The notes: generated by a model from the letters alone, not told the origin. A DNA stretch of 15,884 nucleotides from CAZAOY01 sp964486925 (GCA_964486925.1 CAZAOY010000056.1:1-15884); one strand, 5' to 3'. Counted from the first letter of the stretch, positions 1-7,709 are shown. Program-made: numbers and translations.

Positions 1-30
1 TTATATCATTGTAACACAAAAGTATAAATG

Positions 31-70
31 TATCAATAGTTTTTTCTGATATAAGAAAAAACTATTGATA
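31..70. repeat. Perfect 16-bp AT-rich inverted repeat
   Basis: The arms at 31-46 and 55-70 (TATCAATAGTTTTTTC and its exact complement) flank an 8-base loop. The T run lies inside the stem and not after it, and GC content is low, so this is not a classic terminator. It could be a weak bidirectional terminator for a gene outside the window, a protein-binding dyad, or a small mobile-element remnant. I cannot decide between these. Confidence 0.6.
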
Positions 71-318
71 GTATAGATTGTTAAAAAGTGACCTGCATAT
101 ATCGGTTCCTACTTTTTTTACCCATCGGTATATTTTTGCTTTACCAACAATTGACTTAAGCAGAAGGAAAACTAACACTTGCCCAAATTCACTTGTATTA
201 TACATAATCTTTTGCATAATGTCTTAATCTTCACACCCTGCCCAACAAGTAAATATAGTAGATACATACCGCCAAAATCACATACATCAACGTCAAGCAC
301 TGGCACAATTGCATAAAC
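71..318. other. Intergenic stretch with no supported gene
   Basis: There is no open frame with a ribosome binding site here. The minus strand has about 50 open codons near 175-330, but they start just after stop codons, lack an ATG with a ribosome binding site, and contain no motif I recognise. I see no RNA gene. Confidence 0.5.
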
Positions 319-351
319 AAAAAGATCTACCTATTAATGGTAGGTCTTTTT
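319..351 (-). terminator. Rho-independent terminator of the acyltransferase gene
   Basis: A 13-base inverted repeat (319-331 and 339-351) has one G-U type mismatch and a 7-base loop. On the minus strand the stem GACCTACC / GGTAGATC is followed by TTTTTGTTTA. It lies about 20 bases past the stop codon of the minus-strand acyltransferase gene. The run of T on the plus side makes it potentially bidirectional. Confidence 0.8.
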
Positions 352-372
352 ACTATCTATACATATTAACAA

Positions 373-1368
373 CTACTTTACAAATATTACCCGATCGATA
401 AATCCGAATACCTTGGTATACAAGTTAAACACAAATTTAAGGGAGAACAGGTATACTATTACCACGGAGATTACAAGTGATACTACAAGGTAGAGGAGTG
501 GGTCTGCGATTTTTTCTAGGAGTTTAACTGATATGGCGGGTAGGATGAATAGGTGTCCGATATAGACGGTGAGGGTTCTTTGACCTACACCCGAGAGAAA
601 GGTTTTGCTTTTTGGGCATAGATTAACTAGACAGATAAAGGCTATGATAGCTAGCAGATAGATAAACGCTCTGCCGACCACCCCTTGTATTAAGAATAGA
701 TCGGATGAAACGTATCCTTGACGTAGATATAACATCTCACGTGGAAGAAGCTCGGTGGCGGATAGGAAGTATGATATGGCTACTAAAAAGGTAAATATTC
801 CGCCTACTGCCCAGACTGAAAGCCGCTTCATCCTTTCGATTCGTTCTTTAGTCAAAAAGTACCCGCTTATGAAGAATGGGGAGAAGGCTAAGATTCGACC
901 CATCGCAAACTCACTGTCGAGTGTAGGGAAGAACCCTGCGGCAAGTCCTATAATTATGCAGATAACAAGACTAAACCTTATCTTAACCAAGTCGTTTAGC
1001 ATTATCTTCCATACAAACATGGCTAGTAAAAACCACATACCCCATCTAGGGTAGAGTAGGTTTAAGCTAAAAAAGTATTTTTGGCTACCTTGCAGATAGT
1101 CCTGCGCAATAAGGAGTAGGTTAATGATAAAATATGGTATAAAAAAGCTTCTAAAGGCGGTATCACGTGATTTTTCGGCGTTTTTGGAGAAGTAGCCTGC
1201 TATAAGGATAAATACCGGCATATGGAAGGAGTAGACAAAGTAGTACAAAGCCCTCACCATAGGGTTATCAAGATAACCTGTAAGGCAGTGTCCGAATACC
1301 ACTAAAAATATTAGTATTCCTTTGAGATTATCAAACATGTAATCCCTACTATTGATTTGAGCTTTCAT
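373..1368 (-). CDS. Membrane acyltransferase, acyltransferase-3 / fucose 4-O-acetylase-like
   Basis: This 331-residue integral membrane protein belongs to the acyltransferase-3 superfamily, whose members move acyl groups (often acetyl) onto sugars of surface polysaccharides, glycolipids or peptidoglycan. The N-terminus has the family pattern: RDYMFDNLKGI at 8-18, then a hydrophobic helix with His27 (VVFGH), and the second motif YSFHMPVFILIAGYFSKN with His49 and Pro51. About ten hydrophobic segments follow to the end. The N-terminal pattern is closest to the NolL-like group (COG3594). The start ATG has GGGG 7 bases upstream; Met11, with AGGGA upstream, is an alternative. It follows pnp on the same strand but is separated from it by a strong hairpin, and no clear promoter of its own is visible. 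The substrate cannot be read from the sequence. Confidence 0.85.
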   Translation of the reverse strand: MKAQINSRDYMFDNLKGILIFLVVFGHCLTGYLDNPMVRALYYFVYSFHMPVFILIAGYFSKNAEKSRDTAFRSFFIPYFIINLLLIAQDYLQGSQKYFFSLNLLYPRWGMWFLLAMFVWKIMLNDLVKIRFSLVICIIIGLAAGFFPTLDSEFAMGRILAFSPFFISGYFLTKERIERMKRLSVWAVGGIFTFLVAISYFLSATELLPREMLYLRQGYVSSDLFLIQGVVGRAFIYLLAIIAFICLVNLCPKSKTFLSGVGQRTLTVYIGHLFILPAISVKLLEKIADPLLYLVVSLVISVVIVYLFSLKFVFNLYTKVFGFIDRVIFVK

Positions 1369-1390
1369 TCTGATACCCCACTATCCGCAA

Positions 1391-1428
1391 AATAATAGAT
1401 GTTACAGCTTGCTGTAACATCTATTATT
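1391..1428 (-). terminator. Hairpin terminator downstream of pnp
   Basis: An 18-bp perfect inverted repeat (1391-1408 and 1411-1428) with a 2-base TT centre lies about 30 bases beyond the pnp stop codon. On the minus strand it ends in TTATTTTG, a moderate U-tract. It probably ends the rpsO-pnp transcript or protects its 3' end, and separates it from the acyltransferase gene. Confidence 0.75.
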
Positions 1429-1458
1429 AACATATTTTAACAGTAATATTCTATCCTA

Positions 1459-3567
1459 TTATGATTGTTTAGCTTTAATATCAGCTAGCGCATCCTTACG
1501 TGATAGGTTTACTCTGCCTTGAGAGTCAATTTCGGTAATCTTTACTACGATAGCGTCACCAACGTTAACGATATCTTCTACCTTTTCAACTCGTTTATCA
1601 TCAAGCTTGGAGATATGACAAAGACCTTCTTTGCCCGGTGCAAACTCAACAAACGCACCAAAGTTCATAATACGAGTTACCAAGCCTTTATAGATAGCTC
1701 CAACCTCTGGCTCCATTGTAATACCGTTAACGATATCAAGCGCACGCTTAGCGTTGTCAAGGTCAACACCCATTATTACAACCTTACCGTCATCGGAGAT
1801 ATCAATCTTAACGTCACAGTCCGCACAGATTTTCTGGATAACCTTACCACCTGTACCAATAACGTCACGGATCTTATCAACCGCAACCTTAGTCTGTAGT
1901 ACCTTAGGAGCGTATTTTGAAACCTCTGGTCTGCACTCCGGAATTGCCTTTAGCATGATATCATCAAGGATATATAGTCTACCTTTGCGTGTCTTTTCAA
2001 ATGCTTCGGCAATAACCTCCATGCTAAGTCCGTCGGTCTTTATATCAACCTGGATAGCGGTAATACCCTTATGAGTTCCCCCTACCTTAAAGTCCATATC
2101 TCCAAAGAAGTCCTCTAGACCTTGGATGTCTATCATAGTAGCAAAGCTGCCGTCTGCTTCGGTGATAAGTCCGCAGGAGATACCTGCTACCGGAGCTTTT
2201 AGTGGAACACCAGCATCCATTAGCGATAGGGTAGAGCCGCAGATTGCACCCTGCGAGGTGCTGCCGTTGGAGGAAAGGACTTCCGACACAACTCTGATTG
2301 CATATGGGAATTCGTCCTCTGATGGGATAACTGGAAGCAGTGCTCTTTCAGCTAGCGCACCATGTCCGATCTCACGGCGTCCAGGACCACGGTTTGGTCT
2401 GGTTTCACCTACAGAGTATGATGGGAAGTTGTACTGGTGCATATAGCGTTTTTCTTGTTCTTCTGTAATACCGTCTATCATCTGGGCATCCCTTAGCGGG
2501 CCTAGTGTGGTGATAGCTAGCACCTGGGTTTGTCCTCTTGTAAACAGACCCGAACCGTGAACTCGAGGGAGCACTTTAACCTCGGAGGCTAATGGTCTAA
2601 TCTGATCCATTGAACGACCGTCTACACGTTTACCTTCTAACAGCCAGCTTCTTACAATTGACTTTTGAAGCTTATAGATACATTCATGAAGCTTTGATTG
2701 TTGATCTGGGTAGCTTTCGGCAAGGGTTTCTAGCACCTTTTCGGTGATAGGTTTCATACGTTCATCACGTACTAGCTTGTTATCGGTATCTAATGCGTGT
2801 TTAACATCCTCGTATGCTATTGCCTTAACCGCTTCGTACATCTCGGTAGGAACAGCTTGGGATTCAAAGGTAAACTTTGGTTTGCCAATCTCGTCTTGTA
2901 TTCCTTTAATAAAGGTAACGATATTTTTAATCTCATCATGCGCCGCAACAATTGCCTTTAGCATGGTTGCTTCGTCAACTTCATTCGCACCCGCTTCAAT
3001 CATAACCACCTTATCATAGGTAGCCGCTACAGTTAGGTCTAGGTCGGATTTTTCTCTTTGGGCGGTATTTGGATTTAGAACAAGCTCGCCGTCAACAAGT
3101 CCAACGCTAATGCCGCCTACAGGGCCGTTAAACGGTACATCCGAGATAGACACTGCAATAGAGGCGGCGATCATGCCCGCAATTTCAGGGGAATGGTCAA
3201 TATCTGTTGCTAAAACAGTCATAACGATACATACGTCGTTTCTCATCCCTTCTGGGAATAATGGACGCATAGGGCGGTCAACCACCCTTGATACTAGTAT
3301 TGCATTTTCAGAAGGACGACCCTCACGTTTCATAAATGATCCAGGGATCTTTCCTACTGCGTATAGTTTTTCTTCGTAATCAACCGATAATGGGAAGAAG
3401 TCTATACCGTCACGTGGTTTTGAAGAGGCGGTAACGTTTGCCATAACCACCGTTTCGCCGTAGGTTACCCAACATGATCCATTGGATAGTTCACAGGTTT
3501 TGCCAACCTCAACTGTTAGCTCCTTACCTGCAAAGGTTGTTGTAAACTTTTTGTAATTCTCAAACAT
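1459..3567 (-). CDS. pnp: Polyribonucleotide nucleotidyltransferase (PNPase)
   Basis: This 702-residue phosphorolytic 3'-5' exoribonuclease degrades mRNA using phosphate and can also add tails. The layout is complete: a first RNase PH-like domain (TTTFAGKELTVEVGKTCELSNGS near the start, then GDIDFFPLSVDYEEK-like sequence), an all-helical linker, a second RNase PH domain with GETRPNRGPGRREIGHG and the SMDAGVP / GLEDFFGDMDFK active-site region, a KH domain (IRDVIGTGGKVIQKI), and a C-terminal S1 domain (GAIYKGLVTRIMNFGAFVEF). The frame stays open 33 codons further upstream, but the start is the ATG at 3565-3567: AGAAGG lies just before it and the protein then begins MFENYKKF, the usual family N-terminus. 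It sits downstream of rpsO, a classic bacterial arrangement. Length matches the family. Confidence 0.98.
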   Translation of the reverse strand: MFENYKKFTTTFAGKELTVEVGKTCELSNGSCWVTYGETVVMANVTASSKPRDGIDFFPLSVDYEEKLYAVGKIPGSFMKREGRPSENAILVSRVVDRPMRPLFPEGMRNDVCIVMTVLATDIDHSPEIAGMIAASIAVSISDVPFNGPVGGISVGLVDGELVLNPNTAQREKSDLDLTVAATYDKVVMIEAGANEVDEATMLKAIVAAHDEIKNIVTFIKGIQDEIGKPKFTFESQAVPTEMYEAVKAIAYEDVKHALDTDNKLVRDERMKPITEKVLETLAESYPDQQSKLHECIYKLQKSIVRSWLLEGKRVDGRSMDQIRPLASEVKVLPRVHGSGLFTRGQTQVLAITTLGPLRDAQMIDGITEEQEKRYMHQYNFPSYSVGETRPNRGPGRREIGHGALAERALLPVIPSEDEFPYAIRVVSEVLSSNGSTSQGAICGSTLSLMDAGVPLKAPVAGISCGLITEADGSFATMIDIQGLEDFFGDMDFKVGGTHKGITAIQVDIKTDGLSMEVIAEAFEKTRKGRLYILDDIMLKAIPECRPEVSKYAPKVLQTKVAVDKIRDVIGTGGKVIQKICADCDVKIDISDDGKVVIMGVDLDNAKRALDIVNGITMEPEVGAIYKGLVTRIMNFGAFVEFAPGKEGLCHISKLDDKRVEKVEDIVNVGDAIVVKITEIDSQGRVNLSRKDALADIKAKQS

Positions 3568-3863
3568 AAAACCTTCTATTCTGCCGCTTATACAAATTAC
3601 GATACCATCGATATAGCGACCGGTCGATGATAACACACTAGTGTAACAGATATCCGGTTTTAGCACAAATCCCTAGTAGCAGCGCTCTTACAAGATGATT
3701 CTACTCCCACGAATTAATGCTAACCACCGATTCTGTTTTCCTATTAATACCCGCAACTCCCTTACGGGTTTAGATGAGGTTATAGTAATAGACCATGCTA
3801 TTAAAGCTGTAGATTAGATTTAGGGGCAGTAGCTGTATACAGCCCCTGCCCATAAATATTTGA
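3568..3863 (-). other. rpsO-pnp intergenic leader with several hairpins
   Basis: This 296-base spacer between rpsO and pnp contains dyads on the transcribed strand: a GGGCAG...CTGCCC stem enclosing the palindrome GCTGTATACAGC (3824-3851), an ACCCG/CGGGT hairpin near 3748-3770, the palindrome CGACCGGTCG (3617-3626) within CATCGA...TCGATG, and ACACTAGTGT near 3635-3645. None has a strong U-tract, so rpsO and pnp are probably co-transcribed. The folded leader may be a processing or autoregulatory site, as PNPase is known to control its own mRNA in other bacteria. That role is inferred here. Confidence 0.5.
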
Positions 3864-4130
3864 CTATTTTCTAATACCAAGCTTAGCGATAATCGTACGG
3901 TAACGCTCAACGTCAGAATTTTTAAGATAGTTTAATAGATTACGTCTATGTCCAACCATCTTTAGAAGTCCTCTGCGTGAATGGTGATCCTTTGCATGAA
4001 TCTTTAGGTGGTTGCTTAGGTCGTTAATTCTGTTAGTTAGAATAGCGATCTGAACCTCCGGAGAACCGGTATCGGTTTCATGCAGACGATTTTCGTTAAT
4101 AATCTGGTCTTTTTGTTCTTTTCTCATCAT
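3864..4130 (-). CDS. rpsO: 30S ribosomal protein S15
   Basis: This 88-residue protein matches S15 over its whole length, with the family blocks ETDTGSPEVQIAILTNRIN (about 19-37), HLKIHAKDHHSRRGLL and GHRRNLLNYLK, and the C-terminal YRTIIAKLGIRK. S15 binds the central domain of 16S rRNA early in small-subunit assembly. Two ATGs stand in tandem; AGAGGTG lies 7 bases before the first, and either could be used. It is transcribed from a consensus promoter about 100 bases upstream and is followed by pnp on the same strand. Confidence 0.98.
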   Translation of the reverse strand: MMRKEQKDQIINENRLHETDTGSPEVQIAILTNRINDLSNHLKIHAKDHHSRRGLLKMVGHRRNLLNYLKNSDVERYRTIIAKLGIRK

Positions 4131-4229
4131 AGTTATTCACCTCTTTATATTTATTTCGATGTCGTAGCAGAAGGCAGGGAATCTTCCTAATATAATAGGC
4201 TTACTCCTAAAGCCACGGCAACACATAGT

Positions 4230-4258
4230 ATTATATCATATTTATTTGCCAATGTAAA
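4230..4258 (-). promoter_or_regulatory. Sigma-A promoter of rpsO-pnp
   Basis: On the minus strand TTTACA (4253-4258) and a perfect TATAAT (4230-4235) are separated by 17 bases. Transcription should begin near 4223, leaving a leader of about 95 bases that can form GGCTT...AAGCC and GAAG...CTTC hairpins before the S15 start. S15 leaders in many bacteria bind S15 for feedback control; whether this one does is not shown by the sequence. Confidence 0.85.
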
Positions 4259-4507
4259 TAGTTTTTGCAAAATTAAATAAATATATTAATAATTTTTACG
4301 GTGTTTTGGTTTGAATGGTAAAGTTATTATTCCAAAAGTCTTATAGAAGAATATCGAGATTAATAAGGTGCGGTTTTTCTGTTTGTAATGATAGCTTAAA
4401 AATAACGTTGTCAATGTAAGTGGTTGATAATTTTGTAAACTGCAAGTAATTATCTTACATATTTTGCATTAATTATTAATTATAAATGTATTTTGACAAT
4501 AATATTA
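4259..4507. other. AT-rich spacer between divergent promoters
   Basis: The stretch between the rpsO promoter (minus) and the peptidase promoter (plus) is very AT-rich. I find no ORF with a ribosome binding site and no RNA gene in it. An additional TTTTGACA box around 4492-4499 precedes the called -35 element and may be an alternative -35 or part of an UP-like region. Confidence 0.5.
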
Positions 4508-4536
4508 TTGACAAATTTAATTAACAGTAGTATAAT
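4508..4536 (+). promoter_or_regulatory. Consensus sigma-A promoter of the peptidase gene
   Basis: A perfect TTGACA (4508-4513) and a perfect TATAAT (4531-4536) are spaced by 17 bases. The predicted start near 4543 leaves an AT-rich leader of about 125 bases before the ATG at 4668. Such a fully consensus promoter suggests strong vegetative transcription of a gene that is currently frameshifted. Confidence 0.85.
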
Positions 4537-4667
4537 TAAAATACAATGAATAATTTACATTTATTTACATATTGTGAGCAACGAGTTTAATTCTTTTATT
4601 CTTCAAATTTAAAATTGAAATAAAATATAAATTATATATATTATACACTATAATTAGAAAGGTTAAT

Positions 4668-6805
4668 ATGAAAAGACTTATAGGAAGTGCAGTATCTCTA
4701 CTTATGGTAGCGGCAATGCTAACATCCTGCACTAATAGTAACACAGGACTTAGCTCATCTCAAAACCCGCAAACTTCTTCAGCACCTAACCTTGTTGCTG
4801 ATAGCGATAATACTGAAATAGTTAATATCTTTAACTCGCTAACCGACGACAGTATGAAGGGTAGGCTTGCAGGAACGAAAGAGAACAAACAGGCGGGACA
4901 GCTTATTGAGGACTACTTTAAAAAGATAGGATTATCGCCATATCAAAACAACAACTACTACCATGAGTATACAGCGCCTTATTATTCTCCATATAATCCA
5001 GAAGATATGAGCTTAAAGCTTACAATAGATAATAAAACAACAACCCTTGAATTTGCTAAAGACTATTTGGCTGATAACACAGCAGATAAAACAGCTCTTA
5101 AGTTAAAGGTTACTAACGATAAATCTGTTAAGAACAAAAAAACTACGCATACATTACAAAAGACTTTGTAGAGAAAGCAAAGCTTGCTAATACATTTGGA
5201 GCTACCATAGGTCTGGATGAGTTAAAAACTCACCCGTGGAATACAATTAATGGTCACAATAATTTGCGTGTGTCTAACGAGATATATGATAAAATACTAG
5301 CGAATATTAAAGATGTTACTATTGATTTTGAGTGTAAACCCAATATTAAGACTGGTACGCTTAAGAATATAGTTGGAAAGATCGCTGGGCAGAGTTCTGA
5401 TAGAGCGCTTGTTATCTCCTGTCATTATGATGCTGTAGGGTCATTGCAGGATCATATTGTTAACGGTGCTATTGACAACGCGTCCGGAGTTCTTACTATG
5501 TTAAAAACAGCAAAAAATTTAGCAGAAAAATACTCTGGTGCGATAAAGCCAACCTTTGATATTTATTTTGTAGCATTTAATTCAGAAGAAATCGGGTTAA
5601 CAGGCAGTGAAGAATTTGCAAAGGAATTTGCAAAGCAATATCCACAAAATGTTGTTAACCTAAATTATGACTGTTTCACTAATAAAAAGACCATCTTTTT
5701 AGGTAATGAAAATGAGTCGGAAAATATATTTTATGAGGAGTTAAGAAAGGAGTTTAGCGAAAACAACATAAAATATACCGATGGTATCTATAGTTCTACT
5801 GATCATACAAACTTTAAAACACCGGGTAATCTTGCCATAACAATTGGGGAGTATACCCCACCGCCGAAAGGGTTTATACATTCCTTACAAGATACTGCGG
5901 ATAAGGTGGATACGACATTTTGTGTAAAGGTAGCGGATGTAATGTCAAGTTATATCTACCGAAAGGGGGGAAAGCTATTTGACTTTATCGAGCTAATATC
6001 CCAAGCTGAGGGACTAGGAAACCTAGAGGATATTGAGGAACAAAGAAGAAATTCAGAAAAGATAGATAAAGAGGTTGAAGAAGTTAAAAAAGCGGTGAGT
6101 TTAAAGTTTAATGAGTACTATACCTTTACCTTTTCGGAGGATAAAAATACAGCTATTCAGATTCAGGGGCAACGAGAGTTTAAAAAGTTGGCTGAGTTTG
6201 CAAAGGTCTTTAAAGATGTTAATATCTCAGATATTCCAACTACAATAGGTAATGCCGAATTTGTAGATATAACCCCATTTACTAGTACAATAAAATTAAG
6301 ATATGTCACCTATCCAATAGACATGATGGAATCTAATCCGAAGGATTTTTTAGTTAACGTTATACCTGTTTCGCCGTCAGACTTTAACAAGGTCATGAAG
6401 GCAGATATATCGGATATAGAGAAGGTAGAGTTATCCTATGCTCACGTAGGCAAAAAGAAAAATTGGGTTACCCGTTATAGTGTAATAGCTAAAGATAATG
6501 CTACTAGTGCTTTTGTCTATTTTGCAGAGTTTCCAAAACAAGATGTAACTAGTGGGGGTCAAAGCTATCAAATCTATAATTTGCAGAATCAGATTATTGA
6601 TCCAGTTACATCATATGTAACCTCTAAAAAGCATGATGACTTATTTGAAGCATTTAGTGTTGTTACAAATAACTGTACAGTATATGTCGAAGCTGCAAGA
6701 TTTGAAGATGCAAAGCTAGTAGCTTACACTAAAGAGGATATGATAGAGATTATTAAGTCTATCCCTATTGCAAGTTTAGAGGCGATAACGCGGCTTGTTA
6801 GATAG
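4668..6805 (+). pseudogene. M28 family metallopeptidase lipoprotein, frameshifted
   Basis: Two consecutive reading frames encode one protein of about 712 residues. The first (4668-5171) starts MKRLIGSAV, carries a lipoprotein signal with lipobox LTSC, a Ser/Thr-rich linker and an N-terminal region (NIFNSLTDDSMKGRLAGT), then runs off frame. The second frame is open from 5123 to the stop at 6805. A single -1 shift in the A7 run at 5136-5142 joins them smoothly into ...KSVKNKKNYAYITKDFVEK. The second part has the full M28 zinc set: HYDAVG, AIDNASGV, NSEEIGLTGSEEF, the NYD aspartate and STDH. These imply a surface-anchored two-zinc aminopeptidase-like enzyme. The last roughly 280 residues, with a charged coiled-coil-like stretch (NLEDIEEQRRNSEKIDKEV), are not recognised. 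It could be a pseudogene, a phase-variable gene, a product of slippage, or an assembly error. The ribosome binding site (GAAAGG) is modest. Confidence 0.85.
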
Positions 6806-6840
6806 ATAGAAACAAATTAATTAAAATTCACAAAAAAGTA

Positions 6841-6869
6841 TTGACTTTCAGGTAAAAGTCGTGTACAAT
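6841..6869 (+). promoter_or_regulatory. Sigma-A promoter of the DUF1292 gene
   Basis: TTGACT (6841-6846) and TACAAT (6864-6869) are separated by 17 bases, placing transcription start near 6876, about 80 bases before the ATG. The sequence just before and into the -35 box (6823-6843) recurs almost unchanged before the promoter at 7349. Confidence 0.75.
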
Positions 6870-6955
6870 CAAGACAGTGAAAACTAATGTGTTTCGGTGT
6901 TTAAATGCTGTCATATGTTGGAATTATAGTTTATTTATTTTTGGAGGAACAGATT

Positions 6956-7276
6956 ATGGAAGAACAAAACGAACTTTTACCTGATATCTATACATTAGTG
7001 GATGACGAAGGCAATGAGCAGGCGTTTGAGCTGCTTGATGAGATGGAGCTTGATGATGAGAGATATTTCGCATTAGCACCATACTTTGATGATCCCGCAC
7101 AGCTTGTTGAAGAGGAATGTGATCTTGTTATCCTTAAGGCAGTTACCAGTGAGGACGGCGAGGAACTAATGGCTACCATCGATAACGAGGAAGAGTACGA
7201 AAAGGTAGGTAATATCTTTATTACTAAGCTAATGCAGGATCTAGAGGACGACTACGAGGATGAAGTCACTTTATAG
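6956..7276 (+). CDS. DUF1292 (YrzB-like) acidic protein
   Basis: This 106-residue protein is very rich in Asp and Glu and matches the DUF1292 family in pattern: DIYTLVDDEGNEQAFELLDEMELDDERYFALAP at the N-terminus, then EEECDLVILKAVTSEDGEEL and IDNEEEYEKVGNIF. The family is widespread in Bacillota and has no settled function. The frame is open 17 codons further upstream from an ATG at 6905, but GGAGG lies 8 bases before the ATG at 6956 and the homologous part begins there, so I take 6956. In many Bacillota the family member lies beside ruvX; here it has its own promoter and neither neighbour is ruvX. It has no signal peptide or membrane segment, so it is cytoplasmic. Confidence 0.9.
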   Translation: MEEQNELLPDIYTLVDDEGNEQAFELLDEMELDDERYFALAPYFDDPAQLVEEECDLVILKAVTSEDGEELMATIDNEEEYEKVGNIFITKLMQDLEDDYEDEVTL

Positions 7277-7348
7277 AACACTGTTGTGATATCTATACAA
7301 TCTAGGGAATAATTTTTTGTTTATAGATACAAAATTCACAAATGGGTA
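7277..7348. other. Spacer with weak inverted repeat after the DUF1292 gene
   Basis: TATCTATA (7290-7297) and TATAGATA (7322-7329) form an 8-bp dyad with a 24-base gap that includes a T6 run. It is too AT-rich and too widely spaced to be called a confident terminator. The shared promoter-upstream element begins at 7331. Confidence 0.4.
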
Positions 7349-7377
7349 TTGTATTTTATAAGTTAATATGGTATACT
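7349..7377 (+). promoter_or_regulatory. Sigma-A promoter of a putative RNA gene
   Basis: TTGTAT (7349-7354) and TATACT (7372-7377) are separated by 17 bases, predicting a start near 7384. No coding frame follows on this strand until 7710, and a strong terminator lies at 7593-7621, so the transcript should be a short non-coding RNA. Confidence 0.65.
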
Positions 7378-7383
7378 AGGTAT

Positions 7384-7621
7384 AGACGAAAGAATTTCTG
7401 CCTTGTTTAGTCAGTGTGAATTTTATTGATCCAACACTTACCAATAGGGAGCTATCTCTCGGTGTCAATTGCAGACCTCCCACGGTTGTGGACGAAGGGA
7501 GCAGGCGCATTGAGGAGAGTTTTACCCACTTATGTTTTATGCGGGTTTGCATGAAACCACACAACTTCAAGGTGGATTTAATTTATTAACGAGGGATGGT
7601 ACATTATGTATCATCCCTTTT
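7384..7621 (+). ncRNA. Candidate structured RNA gene, possibly 6S-like
   Basis: A transcript of about 238 bases is bounded by a promoter and an intrinsic terminator and has no usable ORF. Long-range pairing is clear: 7397-7405 (TCTGCCTTG) pairs with 7568-7576 (CAAGGTGGA) over 9 bp with two wobbles, followed inward by GTGTG (7414-7418) with CACAC (7558-7562). Local hairpins include GGGAG/CTCTC at 7447-7460, CTCCC...GGGAG around 7477-7501 enclosing CAC/GTG, and ACCC...GGGT around 7524-7546. A closing stem, internal loops and a large central open region over about 190-200 bases resemble 6S RNA, the inhibitor of vegetative RNA polymerase. I see no diagnostic motif of SRP RNA, tmRNA, RNase P RNA or a T-box. 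The RNA call is fairly well supported; the 6S identity is only a suggestion. Confidence 0.5.
7593..7621 (+). terminator. Intrinsic terminator of the putative RNA gene
   Basis: A 10-bp stem (GGGATGGTAC at 7593-7602 and GTATCATCCC at 7608-7617, one G-U pair) with a 5-base loop is followed by TTTTAGTT. Confidence 0.85.
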
Positions 7622-7658
7622 AGTTATGTTAATTAATTGTAAATAATATAGTAAAAGC

Positions 7659-7689
7659 TTGACATGGAGCGCACACCATAGGTTATTAT
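7659..7689 (+). promoter_or_regulatory. MerR-type promoter and operator (19-bp spacer)
   Basis: TTGACA (7659-7664) and TATTAT (7684-7689) are separated by 19 bases, the overlong spacing that MerR-family activators correct by twisting DNA. Inside the spacer lies a dyad: ATGGAG (7664-7669) and CACCAT (7674-7679), five of six positions matching, separated by 4 bases. The site directly precedes the merR-like gene, pointing to autoregulation of the two-gene operon. Confidence 0.75.
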
Positions 7690-7709
7690 CTGTATAGGGG
7701 TGATAGACA

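Noticed and set aside
175..330. Minus-strand coding remnant with about 50 open codons
   Set aside because: It has no start with a ribosome binding site and no recognisable motif; stop codons stand just before and after it.
3568..3666. 33-codon N-terminal extension of pnp
   Set aside because: The extension has no homologous pattern, crosses hairpin-forming DNA, and a good ribosome binding site selects the ATG at 3565-3567.
5136..5142. Programmed -1 ribosomal frameshift in the peptidase gene
   Set aside because: A AAA AAC is present but in the wrong phase, the zero-frame codons give C AAA AAA, and no downstream stimulatory structure stands out. Kept only as a remote option.
6905..6955. Upstream ATG for the DUF1292 protein
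   Set aside because: There is no ribosome binding site before 6905, whereas GGAGG stands correctly before the ATG at 6956.
7376..7570. Minus-strand 64-codon ORF inside the putative RNA gene
   Set aside because: It has no ribosome binding site or family pattern, and the region is better explained by RNA structure read from the plus strand.
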